The notes under the pieces were generated by a model. The model was not told the DNA's origin and searched no databases. It was given only the letters and a program-made list of their open reading frames with translations. Of a stretch of 12,320 nucleotides of DNA, positions 4,981 through 12,320 are shown one piece after another (positions within the stretch are counted from its first letter, which is position 1; the number at the start of each line of letters is the position of its first letter). Where the stretch lies: positions 1 to 12,320 of the forward strand of contig NZ_JAHZAA010000019.1 of NCBI RefSeq assembly GCF_019424165.1. Reading direction: 5' to 3'. The DNA is from Desulfovibrio sp. Lineage in GTDB: Bacteria; Desulfobacterota; Desulfovibrionia; Desulfovibrionales; Desulfovibrionaceae. Both the position numbers and the translations under genes were made by a program.

Positions 4981-6380
4981 GACAGTATTTTTTTACCTTT
5001 TTGGGGCTGATTCTGTTCGCCCCGGCGCTGGCTGTGGCTGCCGAAAGCGCATATCCGCCTCCTCCGCCTGCAGGACAGGCCATAACCGTGGAAGATTCCA
5101 TTTATGGTGTACTGCGTACCAACAGGGCCTTGCGGGGTATTCAGGAAAACCGCAATGTGCTTGAGCACGAAGTTGACCGCGCCAAAGCCGGGTTTGGCCC
5201 TCGCGTGGACGTTACAGGGCGTGCGGGCGGCAGTGTGCTGAGCGATTCGAGCACGCGTAATAAAGACCTGGATTATCAGATGTGGGGCCTGGCTGGCGTT
5301 AACGCCCAGCTTGTGCAGCCCATCTGGGACGGTTTTGCCACGCGCTCGCGCGTGCGCACGGCCAAATCTACCCTTGAGTCCGTAAAATATCGTGTGTTTG
5401 ATACAGCCACCTCGCTGTCCCTTGAAGGCATCATTTCGCACATCGACGTTCTGCGCCGCAGAAAGATCCTTGAACTGGCCGAAATGAACGTAAAGCAGCA
5501 CAAGGCGCTTGTGAACCAGGCGCAGGACAGGGCCAGCCTCGGCGCGGATACTGCCGCTGACGTGACGCAGGCCCGTTCGCGCCTGCAGCGCGCGCTGTCG
5601 AGCCAGTCTGAAGCCAAGGCCGCCCTTCTTGTGGCGGAAGACAGGTATGTTCGCCTTACGGGACTGCCGGCCGCGGCCAAAATGGCCCCTGTGACGATGC
5701 CCCCCGAGCTGTATAAGGGACCGGATGCCGTGCTGACCCAGGCCGAGCAGAGCAACCCCAAGCTGTCTGCCTACATGCAGGACATCCGCGCCGCGCGCGG
5801 CGAGCGTGAACTGGCCGACTCCGCCTTTTACCCCACGCTGAACCTTGAAGCCGGCCCCAACTATACAGACAGGGGCGGAGCTACTGACCGCTGGATATAC
5901 AGCTTTGACGTGCTTGGCGTCGTGCGTTGGAATATCTTCAACAGTGGGGCGGACCTGGCCGAACGGCGCGCCGCTTCCGCGCGCATCCGGCAAAGCCGTC
6001 AGGTGATGTACGATTTTCTTGACGAACTGAAGCTGGACATCGAAAGCACCTGGACCAACTATCAGGCCGCGCAGGAACAGTATTCGCACTACAGCAAGGC
6101 TGTGGAGTACAGCAAGTACACCCGCTCGGCGTATATTGAACAGTTCCAGATCGGCAGGCGCAGCATTCTTGACGTGCTCGATACGGAAAATGAACTTTTC
6201 AACTCCTCCACCCAGGCTGAAACCGCTCGCGGAAACATCCTGGTGGGAGCGTATCGCCTGAGCGCGCTTTCAGGCAATCTGCTGCCGCAAATGTCCATTA
6301 ATACCGGTCCCCTTGGGCAGGAGCCGCCCAAGGACGCCGTTGACCCCCGCGAAGAATTCGCTCCCGGCTGGTTTGAGTAA
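4977..6380 (+). CDS. TolC-family outer-membrane channel of a type I secretion system (LapE-like)
   Basis: This is the outer-membrane duct through which a type I secretion machine passes its substrate in one step from the cytosol. The protein has 467 residues, normal for the family. A signal peptide (MRQYFFTFLGLILFAPALAVA, written in two parts: basic start, then hydrophobic core) ends near Ala22. Two outer-membrane-efflux-protein repeats follow, with long alpha-helical hairpins: the first contains DVTQARSRLQRALSSQSEAK and RYVRLTGLP, the second GRRSILDVLDTENELFNSS and YRLSALSGNLL, the signature of the type I secretion TolC subfamily (TIGR01844). The GTG at 4977 is used: GGGAG (4966-4970) is six bases upstream and the signal peptide begins right there. 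It is the first gene of the secretion locus, separated from the exporter gene by a strong hairpin and 265 bp, so it may have its own expression level. Confidence 0.93.
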   Translation: MRQYFFTFLGLILFAPALAVAAESAYPPPPPAGQAITVEDSIYGVLRTNRALRGIQENRNVLEHEVDRAKAGFGPRVDVTGRAGGSVLSDSSTRNKDLDYQMWGLAGVNAQLVQPIWDGFATRSRVRTAKSTLESVKYRVFDTATSLSLEGIISHIDVLRRRKILELAEMNVKQHKALVNQAQDRASLGADTAADVTQARSRLQRALSSQSEAKAALLVAEDRYVRLTGLPAAAKMAPVTMPPELYKGPDAVLTQAEQSNPKLSAYMQDIRAARGERELADSAFYPTLNLEAGPNYTDRGGATDRWIYSFDVLGVVRWNIFNSGADLAERRAASARIRQSRQVMYDFLDELKLDIESTWTNYQAAQEQYSHYSKAVEYSKYTRSAYIEQFQIGRRSILDVLDTENELFNSSTQAETARGNILVGAYRLSALSGNLLPQMSINTGPLGQEPPKDAVDPREEFAPGWFE

Positions 6381-6388
6381 GAGGTGTT

Positions 6389-6418
6389 GTTCCCCGGTGC
6401 GCTTGCGCGCCGGGGAAC
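6389..6418 (+). terminator. Strong hairpin after the TolC gene (terminator or processing stem)
   Basis: GTTCCCCGGTGCG and CGCGCCGGGGAAC pair over 13 positions (one G-U) around a CTTG loop, starting eight bases after the TolC stop. A T-rich stretch (CTGATTTCTTTATTTATTT, 6424-6442) follows but not directly, so termination may be partial. It could lower expression of the exporter relative to TolC, or protect the end of the tolC message. Confidence 0.6.
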
Positions 6419-6489
6419 GATGCCTGATTTCTTTATTTATTTCCCCGCGTTCGCCACTTTTTGCGTTTGCATCGGATTGTCTGGCATCT

Positions 6490-6505
6490 TGGCAATTCGG
6501 CTGCC
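6490..6505 (+). promoter_or_regulatory. Possible weak sigma-54 promoter before the exporter gene
   Basis: TGGCAATTCGGCTGCC keeps the invariant GG (6491-6492) and GC (6503-6504) ten bases apart, with TGGCA and TGC cores, but misses the consensus at four informative positions. Its place in the tolC-exporter gap, after the hairpin at 6389-6418, makes it worth listing; such partial matches can occur by chance in this much sequence. The leader would be about 130 bases. Confidence 0.22.
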
Positions 6506-6560
6506 TTAACGTACTTTCATAAACGGTAAGCCGTTCAAAACGGTATGCCGGCCGCAGCGT

Positions 6561-6585
6561 CCGGCAAGGCTTTTCGCCTTTCCGG
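6561..6585 (+). repeat. Hairpin in the exporter leader
   Basis: CCGG, one mismatch, then AAGGC pair with GCCTT and CCGG around a TTTTC loop: nine pairs with one internal mismatch. It stands 60 bases before the exporter ATG and is the first of two structured elements in the leader. Confidence 0.45.
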
Positions 6586-6598
6586 CCCACGCTCCTGC

Positions 6599-6625
6599 CC
6601 CTTTACAAGGGCTTCCAGCCCTTGT
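6599..6625 (+). promoter_or_regulatory. Two alternative hairpins just upstream of the exporter ribosome site
   Basis: ACAAGGGCT (6605-6613) pairs perfectly with AGCCCTTGT (6617-6625) over nine bases around TCC. The AAGGG inside the left arm can instead pair with CCCTT at 6599-6603 around TAC. The two structures exclude each other. The longer one ends 11 bases before the ribosome site (GGGA, 6637-6640). The first 16 bases (6599-6614) are identical to the minus strand at 2667-2682. A switch or attenuation role is only suggested by the geometry. Confidence 0.45.
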
Positions 6626-6645
6626 GCTACAGCAATGGGAATACC

Positions 6646-9429
6646 ATGGAACAGCCTGACACCACACAAATTTCAGGGAAGACCCCGGACAGAACGGCAA
6701 CTGGCACGGCTGCAAACGGCCCTGCCCCCACGCCGGCATCCGCAACGTCTTCTGCTGCCTCCACAGCCCCGGCTTCGCCCGAACCCGGCAACGCGCCGAA
6801 GGATGCCGGATTTTCGCAGCTTTCCGGAGCCGTGACCATACTGCCCGGCCAGCAGGCAAAAGAGGCTGACGCTACGTCAGGGCAGGAAGGCGCGCAGTCC
6901 GGACAGCCCGGCACGGTCAATGGCAGTGTTGTGCTCGGTAATGCCCATCCACGCACGGAAGCTTCCAATGGGGAGGATGCCGCACCCAGTGCCGCAGCCA
7001 CTCCCGAGGCCGCGTCGCATCCCTCAGAGCCTGCCGCGTCTGCGCGGGCCGCGGGGTCCGCCGAAGTTCAATCGCAGCCTGCTGCCGGAACCGGAGCAGA
7101 CCCGAATGCTGAAAATACTCCCGCGCCGGACGCCGCGCAGGGCGTTTCAGGCCAGACGGGCGAAGCAGCCATGAATGCCATGGCCCAGGCCGCACGCCAC
7201 GAAGCTGCCATAAATCCCGGCCAGTCGGGCAAAGATTCGGGCATGGGGCCTTTGCGCCCGTCTGACGTTGACTTTATGCCGGGCCTGTTGCGCAGCCTTG
7301 CAGTGCTGTTGCGCTTGCGCGGCAGGGTGGTCAGTCCGCAATTTCTTATGGCCGGCCTTACCGGCAGCAAGGTAACTCCGCAGGCCTGCCTCAGGGCTGC
7401 GCGCAAGGCCGGGCTTTCGGGCCGGATTGTCTTTCGCCCCGAGCTGGAGGACATCCCCGCTCTGGTAATGCCCTGCATCCTTCTGCTGACCCGTGACCGC
7501 TCGTGTGTGCTGACAGGCATGAAAGACGGCATGGCCGAAGTTATATTTCCCGAAACCAGCGATGCCGCACAGACTGTGTCTCTTGAAGATCTCAAGCAGG
7601 AATACTCCGGCTATACGCTTTTTGCCGCTGTGGAGTCCGCGCCCGATGACCGCGCCGAGCGGCTGAGCATTTCGCACGGCAAGCGCTGGTTCTGGGACGT
7701 GCTGCGCTACTACGCGCCCATTTACCGGCATGTGGCCCTGGCCAGCGTGGTGATCAACCTCATTGCCGTGGGCAGCCCGCTTTTTGTCATGAACGTCTAC
7801 GACCGTGTGGTTCCCAATAATGCCATTGAAACCCTGTGGGTTCTGGCCATCGGCATTCTCATAATCTATCTTTTCAATTTTTTGCTTTCGTCTTTGCGCA
7901 CTCATTTTGTGGACGTGGCCGGGCGCAATGCCGATATTGTGCTTTCAAGTGCGCTGGTGGAAAAAGTGCTTTCAATGCGCATGGATGCCAAGCCCGAATC
8001 CACAGGGGCGCTTGTTAATCACCTGCGCGAATTCGAGCAGTTGCGCGAGTTTTTCAGTTCTTCAAGCCTGCTGGCCTGCATTGACTTGCCTTTTCTGGTT
8101 ATATTTCTACTGCTTATCGGATTTATCGGCGGCCCGCTGGTGTTTTTGCCGCTGGCGGCCATGCCCCTGATGCTGGGCATCGGCCTGCTGCTGCAGTCGC
8201 GCTCGCGGCGCAGTGCCGAGGCCAGCTACAAACAGAATATGCAGAAAAACGCCCTGTTGGTGGAAATTGTGGGCGGGCTTGAAACCCTCAAGTCGTGCAT
8301 GGCCGAAAGCCGCATGCAAAAGCTCTGGGAATCTGTGGTGGGGCTTTCCGCCCAGTCCAATAGCGAAGCCCGCAAGTACAACAATCTGGCCGTCACGTCC
8401 TCCATGCTTATTACCCAGCTTGTGACTGTGGCCATGATCGTTTGGGGTGTGTACCGCATATCCGACGGCCTGATGACTATGGGCGCCCTTATAGGCTGCA
8501 ATATCCTGGTGGGGCGCACCATGGCCCCCCTGCTGCAGATGGCCTCGCTGCTTACGCGTCTTCAGAATTCGCATGTGACGCTCAAGGCCCTCGACATGCT
8601 CATGGTGCTGCCTTCAGAAAACCAGGTGGAAAAAACCTGCATGGATTTTGGCATGCTGCGCCCGTCATTCACCATGGAAAACGTGTCCTTCGCCTATCCG
8701 CAGCAGGAGCGTCTGGCCCTTGACCGCGTATCACTGCATATCGAACCGGGCGAGCGCGTGGGCATCATCGGCCCCATGGGGTCGGGCAAGAGCACGCTGT
8801 CCAAGCTGCTTATCGGCCTTTACCAGCCCAAAGAAGGCGCCGTGAAGTTTGGCGATGTGGACATACGGCAGATACCCAGCACCGACCTCAGGGGGCGCGT
8901 GGGGGTGCTGCCGCAGGATGTCGTGCTGTTTTACGGCAGCATCCGCGACAATATCGCCCTGGGCGACCCCACCATCAATGACCATCTTATTCTGCGCGCA
9001 GCGGCTCTGGCTGGCGTGACAGATTTTTTGCGCAATAATCCCGCTGGCTTTGCGGCCCAGGTGGGCGAGCAGGGCAAGGCTCTTTCCGGTGGGCAGCGTC
9101 AGGCTGTGGCGCTGGCGCGCGCTCTTGTGCGAGATCCCGAAGTACTGCTTCTGGATGAGCCTACCAGCAACATGGATACGGATTCTGAAGTGATGCTGCA
9201 AAAGCGCCTTTATTCGGTCATGGATGGGCGCACCGTGGTGCTGGTGACACACCGCCTGTCCATGCTGCGCATTGTAAACCGCCTGATTGTTATGGAAAAC
9301 GGCCAGATAAAGATGGATGGCCCGCGCGACGCCGTTTTGCAGCGTCTGCGCGACCGTTCACGGCAAAGCATGGATACGGCACGACAGGGACAGGGCGCTC
9401 CGGCGCAACGGCCCGCGGAGAATATGTAG
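6646..9429 (+). CDS. LssB/LapB-type type I secretion ABC exporter with a degenerate C39 domain
   Basis: This inner-membrane ATPase-permease powers export of a large substrate, probably an RTX adhesin, through the HlyD and TolC partners. With ATG 6646 (GGGA six bases upstream; a TTG at 6622 lies inside a hairpin) it has 927 residues, against about 710-730 for relatives. Residues 1-199 are Ala/Pro/Gly/Ser-rich and probably disordered. Residues about 203-345 form a C39-like domain that has Ser217 where peptidases have the catalytic Cys, so it should bind but not cleave substrate. Six membrane helices span about 362-625. The ATPase domain has Walker A GPMGSGKST (709-717), Q-loop Gln757, signature LSGGQ (813-817), Walker B LLLDEP with Asp837 and Glu838, and His869; all are intact. 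A restart at ATG 7243 would give a normal-length protein, but it lacks a ribosome site and the region before it has coding-like base use. The stop is one base before the next gene. Confidence 0.93.
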   Translation: MEQPDTTQISGKTPDRTATGTAANGPAPTPASATSSAASTAPASPEPGNAPKDAGFSQLSGAVTILPGQQAKEADATSGQEGAQSGQPGTVNGSVVLGNAHPRTEASNGEDAAPSAAATPEAASHPSEPAASARAAGSAEVQSQPAAGTGADPNAENTPAPDAAQGVSGQTGEAAMNAMAQAARHEAAINPGQSGKDSGMGPLRPSDVDFMPGLLRSLAVLLRLRGRVVSPQFLMAGLTGSKVTPQACLRAARKAGLSGRIVFRPELEDIPALVMPCILLLTRDRSCVLTGMKDGMAEVIFPETSDAAQTVSLEDLKQEYSGYTLFAAVESAPDDRAERLSISHGKRWFWDVLRYYAPIYRHVALASVVINLIAVGSPLFVMNVYDRVVPNNAIETLWVLAIGILIIYLFNFLLSSLRTHFVDVAGRNADIVLSSALVEKVLSMRMDAKPESTGALVNHLREFEQLREFFSSSSLLACIDLPFLVIFLLLIGFIGGPLVFLPLAAMPLMLGIGLLLQSRSRRSAEASYKQNMQKNALLVEIVGGLETLKSCMAESRMQKLWESVVGLSAQSNSEARKYNNLAVTSSMLITQLVTVAMIVWGVYRISDGLMTMGALIGCNILVGRTMAPLLQMASLLTRLQNSHVTLKALDMLMVLPSENQVEKTCMDFGMLRPSFTMENVSFAYPQQERLALDRVSLHIEPGERVGIIGPMGSGKSTLSKLLIGLYQPKEGAVKFGDVDIRQIPSTDLRGRVGVLPQDVVLFYGSIRDNIALGDPTINDHLILRAAALAGVTDFLRNNPAGFAAQVGEQGKALSGGQRQAVALARALVRDPEVLLLDEPTSNMDTDSEVMLQKRLYSVMDGRTVVLVTHRLSMLRIVNRLIVMENGQIKMDGPRDAVLQRLRDRSRQSMDTARQGQGAPAQRPAENM

Positions 9430-9430
9430 C

Positions 9431-11455
9431 ATGCAGTTGACACCACAAGATAAAAATAAAGCAAAAGCTCCCGTTGCTCCGGCGGCTAATCCTGCGGAAT
9501 CCGTTGCGCCCGACGGCGCCCGGGGGCAGGAATCCGGCGGGCCGGGAGCTTCCGGGGCCGTTTCTCCGGAGTCTTCGGCCCGTACCACGCAGCAGCCGGA
9601 CTTCAATGAGGCCTTCTGCGGCACGGCCGAGAACGGGTTTTTGTGTTATCTGCCCTCGGGGCAGACCCCCTTTGGCGCGCCAAAGCCGGTCCATAAAGAC
9701 GATGCCTTGCCCGCCATGCCCGGTGCGGGATCGGAAGGGGCCGCGCCCATCGGTATGCCTGTGTCCGGCGAGCACGACGGAGACTGGACGGATGAGCATG
9801 TGGACGGTATCGGCTTTCTCCCGCTGGGGCACGGTCAGGAGAACGGCCATGACATGTCGCACCCTGCCGGACCGGAAGGGACTGCTCCCGCGCCTGCGGA
9901 GCAGAGTGGCCCCAAGGCTTTTCTGCGCGATCTGTTCATGGGTGGCGAGCACGAGCAGCGGCCGGACAAAAGTCTTCGCCAGTCCATAGCCGAAACCGTA
10001 AACCGCCTGAAAGGCGGTGAAGGGGCGTCGCAGCCCGGCCAGCAGCAGGGTAATCCCGGTCTTTTTGCCGCGATGGATGCGCCCCTTAACGGCCTGACGC
10101 CCGACGACATACAGTTTGCCAGCGAGGTGGACGCCGCGCTGGCACGCAGGCCCCATTTCGGCGTCCGCGCGCTTTCCATCTGCGTGGCGGTCATGTTTTT
10201 GTGTCTCATCATCTGGGCTGCTTTTGCCAGTGTGGATGAAGTGACCCATGCCGAAGGCACGGTGGTGGGGTCACAGCGCACCCAAACCATACAGAACCTT
10301 GAAGGCGGTATCCTGCGCGCCGTTATGGTGCGCGAAGGCCAGATTGTGGACAAAGGAACGATACTGGCCCAGCTGGATAACGAAATGGCCGAGAGCGCGT
10401 ACCGTGACGCCGTGAACAAGGCTATGGAAAACAGCCTGGCAATAGCCCGCCTTGAGGCGGAAATAAAAAGTGAGCCACCTGTTTTTCCAGAGCACCTTGA
10501 AGCATGGGCAAGTCAGCTTATTGGCCGCAGGGTGGACGAGTCCGTCCTGGCCCGCGCCCGCCAGATCATGCAGGATCAGGAAAACGCCTATCAGGTGCGC
10601 CGGGTGCAGCTGAACGCTGAAGTCGAGGTGTTGCAGTCGCAATACACCCAGCGCGTGCACGATGTTGAGGAGCAGACCGCCCGCAAGGTACAGCTTGACC
10701 GCAGCCTGGCTCTTGCCATCGAGCAGCGTGATACTGCCTATGCCCTGGTGCAGCGCAATAACTTTTCCAAAATGGAATATCTCGGTTTGCAGCAGCGTGT
10801 GGTGGAGCTGCAAGGGCAGATTGACGCCCTGGCCGCAGCCATACCCAAGGCGCAGGCCGCGGCTGAAGAATCGCGGCAGCGCATAGCCTCGCGCCGTGCG
10901 GAACAGGCCTCGGCCATCACGGAAGAAATCAATAAAAGGCGCCAGGAGCTGAACTCGCTGCGCGAAAGCATTTCTGCCGGGCGCGACCGGGTGACCCGCA
11001 CCGAACTTCGCGCGCCCGTGCGCGGCACGGTAAAGCAGATATACATCTCCACCGTGGGCGGCGTGGTAAAGCCCGGCGAACCCATCATGGACATCGTTCC
11101 CCTGGACGACACCCTGCTGGTAGAAGCCAAGGTCAAGCCGCAGGACGTGGCTTTTCTGCGCCCCGGGCAGGAGGTGATGGTCAAGGTTTCTGCCTATGAC
11201 TTTTCCATTTACGGCGGCCTTGAGGGCAAGCTTGAGTCTATCAGTGCCGACACCATTGAGGACAAGAAGGGCGAGCATTTCTATCTGGTCAAGGTGCGTA
11301 CCCAGAAAAACGCCATTGTCTATCACAAGGAATATCTGCCCATTATCCCCGGCATGATTGTGACCACAGATATTCTCATCGGCAAAAAAACTGTTCTGGA
11401 TTATCTGCTCAAGCCCATTCTCAAGGCCAAGCAGAACGCCCTGCGAGAGCGCTGA
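9431..11455 (+). CDS. HlyD-family membrane fusion protein of type I secretion (LapC-like) with a long N-terminal extension
   Basis: This protein bridges the inner-membrane exporter and the TolC channel across the periplasm. ATG 9431 is one base after the exporter stop, with GGAG at 9417-9420; the two are surely translated together. The length is 674 residues, against about 430-480 for relatives. Residues 1-244 precede the single membrane helix (about 247-267) and lie in the cytosol: they are Gly/Pro/Ala-rich, with short patterned segments such as GPKAFLRDLFMGG and SLRQSIAETVNRLK. After the helix come the first lipoyl half (NLEGGILRAVMVREGQIVDK, about 289-308), a long coiled-coil hairpin (about 340-515), the second lipoyl half (LRAPVRGTVKQIY, from about 526) and the beta-barrel with GQEVMVKVSAYDF and GEHFYLVKVRT, as in TIGR01843. 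The family is certain. The cytosolic region of the family takes part in substrate recognition, so the extension may matter there (inference). Confidence 0.93.
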   Translation: MQLTPQDKNKAKAPVAPAANPAESVAPDGARGQESGGPGASGAVSPESSARTTQQPDFNEAFCGTAENGFLCYLPSGQTPFGAPKPVHKDDALPAMPGAGSEGAAPIGMPVSGEHDGDWTDEHVDGIGFLPLGHGQENGHDMSHPAGPEGTAPAPAEQSGPKAFLRDLFMGGEHEQRPDKSLRQSIAETVNRLKGGEGASQPGQQQGNPGLFAAMDAPLNGLTPDDIQFASEVDAALARRPHFGVRALSICVAVMFLCLIIWAAFASVDEVTHAEGTVVGSQRTQTIQNLEGGILRAVMVREGQIVDKGTILAQLDNEMAESAYRDAVNKAMENSLAIARLEAEIKSEPPVFPEHLEAWASQLIGRRVDESVLARARQIMQDQENAYQVRRVQLNAEVEVLQSQYTQRVHDVEEQTARKVQLDRSLALAIEQRDTAYALVQRNNFSKMEYLGLQQRVVELQGQIDALAAAIPKAQAAAEESRQRIASRRAEQASAITEEINKRRQELNSLRESISAGRDRVTRTELRAPVRGTVKQIYISTVGGVVKPGEPIMDIVPLDDTLLVEAKVKPQDVAFLRPGQEVMVKVSAYDFSIYGGLEGKLESISADTIEDKKGEHFYLVKVRTQKNAIVYHKEYLPIIPGMIVTTDILIGKKTVLDYLLKPILKAKQNALRER

Positions 11456-11476
11456 TCCGTCGCGAAAGGAACGATT

Positions 11477-12320
11477 ATGGCATTACAGGATTCTTCCGAC
11501 ATAAAGTCGCGCAACCGCGCCGCAGCCCGGATCATGCTGGCTGTCTTTGCGGTGATGGCGGTTCTTATCGTGACAGGAGCCAACTGGTACCTGCAGAATT
11601 CCCGCGAGCGCATGTTGCATGAAGTGGGGCAGGATCTGCATGTGCAGGCCAACAACAAGGTGGCCTTGCTCACCGTGTGGTCCGGCGGCATCATCAAGCA
11701 GGTGGAAATGTTTGCAGAGATGGACTTGCTGCGGCTTTTTGCCGCCGAGGTAAGCAGTTCACACCTGTCGCCGGACGTGCTGCTGCGCGAATCGCTAAAA
11801 GAAGCGGAAAGCATACCGGTGCCGGACAGTTTTGCATACTCGGAAGAAGGCGGGTGGCGGCCGCCCGCGCAGGACCCCATAAGCGCCATTCTGCCGCGTC
11901 TGCCCATGATGCTGCGGCAGCTCAAGGACTTTATTGAAAAAAACTCTTTCTGGAGCGCCAGCCTTGTCAACACAAACCTGGAAGTATACCTGTCGCCTGG
12001 CGAACCGCCCGTTTTGAGCGAGGAGCAGCGCGCGTATATTGCCGAAGCCATCCGCACGCGCCAGCCCGTTTTTATGCCTGTACGGCGGCAATACGGCGAA
12101 CTGGTCATGGACATGGCATTTCCCATCGTGGCTCCGCTTTATGTGGATGCCACAGGCGACAGGGTGGTGTCGGTTCTGCTGGCAACCAGCAATGTGCTGC
12201 CGGTCGTCAAGGCCATCACGCGGCATACGGGCGGCAAAGAATTCAGCTCCGCCATACTGCAGCATTTCAACCAGCAACTACAGCGCATAGATCCCACAGT
12301 GCGGGTGGGTTTTGTGGATC
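11477..12320 (+). CDS. Membrane-anchored periplasmic sensor protein, N-terminal part (3' truncated)
   Basis: The first 281 codons of a gene that leaves the window. ATG 11477 has AAAGGAA (11465-11471) upstream and stands 21 bases after the HlyD stop, so it is probably in the same transcript. A short cytosolic start is followed by one membrane helix (about residues 19-39) and at least 240 periplasmic residues, beginning with a helical stretch (NSRERMLHEVGQDLHVQANN), in the manner of Cache-like extracellular sensor domains; FPIVAPLYVDATGDRVVSVL near 212-231 resembles the end of such a domain. The second membrane helix and the output domain lie beyond the window, so this could be a histidine kinase, a diguanylate cyclase or phosphodiesterase, or a chemoreceptor-like protein. 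It does not resemble LapD over the visible part. Its place behind the secretion genes suggests control of secretion or surface adhesion. Confidence 0.7.
   Translation, partial: MALQDSSDIKSRNRAAARIMLAVFAVMAVLIVTGANWYLQNSRERMLHEVGQDLHVQANNKVALLTVWSGGIIKQVEMFAEMDLLRLFAAEVSSSHLSPDVLLRESLKEAESIPVPDSFAYSEEGGWRPPAQDPISAILPRLPMMLRQLKDFIEKNSFWSASLVNTNLEVYLSPGEPPVLSEEQRAYIAEAIRTRQPVFMPVRRQYGELVMDMAFPIVAPLYVDATGDRVVSVLLATSNVLPVVKAITRHTGGKEFSSAILQHFNQQLQRIDPTVRVGFVD

Noticed and set aside
4848..6089. 413-codon frame antisense to the TolC gene
   Set aside because: It is a mirror of a well-supported TolC-family gene in high-G+C DNA; its translation has no recognisable domain.
9290..10249. Long antisense frame opposite the HlyD extension
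   Set aside because: Same reason: open antisense frames are common opposite G+C-rich low-complexity coding DNA, and the product is Arg/Gly-rich and featureless.

Overview
The window (about 60% G+C) reads as chromosomal DNA of a sulfate-reducing Desulfovibrio-type bacterium (Desulfobacterota). The main reasons are a 191-residue rubrerythrin that keeps the residues and spacing of the Desulfovibrio vulgaris protein, a near-consensus sigma-54 promoter in front of a FlxA-like coiled-coil gene, and a LssB/LapB-type type I secretion system of the sort found in this group. The taxonomic call is inference from protein character, not from a marker gene.

Left part (1-3301). The window opens in the last 111 codons of a KtrB/TrkH-family potassium channel subunit. 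The complete gene for its cytosolic RCK regulator, ktrA (581-1240), follows on the same strand. Directly against the ktrA stop lies a decayed C-terminal piece of an IS481-type transposase on the minus strand (1237-1503), with an in-frame stop, a probable frameshift and a 9-bp tandem duplication. Next, on the minus strand, is a YgjP/DUF45 zinc metalloprotease (1534-2643, possibly from 2739) whose metal-binding core is split by an unusual insert of about 83 residues. Diverging from it, a sigma-54 promoter (2734-2749) leads into a 161-residue FlxA-like protein (2816-3301).

Middle part (3302-4976). Rubrerythrin (3433-4008) has a good sigma-70 promoter and two dyads in its leader. A long non-coding interval of roughly 850-970 bp follows. 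It has an AT-rich core, several palindromes and hairpins, and five copies of the heptamer GTTGCCG. Its last part may encode a 41-residue small protein (4855-4980) whose stop overlaps the GTG start of the next gene.

Right part (4977-12320). This is a type I secretion locus on the plus strand: a TolC-family outer-membrane channel (4977-6380), a strong hairpin and a structured 265-bp gap, a LssB/LapB-type ABC exporter with a degenerate C39 domain (6646-9429), a HlyD-family membrane fusion protein one base further on (9431-11455), and 21 bp later the start of a membrane-anchored periplasmic sensor protein that runs off the window (11477-12320). The exporter and the fusion protein each carry about 200-245 residues of low-complexity sequence before their conserved parts, both predicted to lie in the cytosol. 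The architecture points to export of a large RTX-type adhesin for surface attachment; the substrate gene is not in the window. The sensor gene in the same run suggests signal-controlled secretion or adhesion, but its output domain is not visible.

Nothing here is clearly a wholly new system. The strongest leads are the paired cytosolic extensions of the secretion machine, the structured leader in front of the exporter with alternative hairpins and a 16-mer repeated elsewhere, the possible small membrane protein coupled to the TolC gene, and the repeat-rich intergenic region before it.
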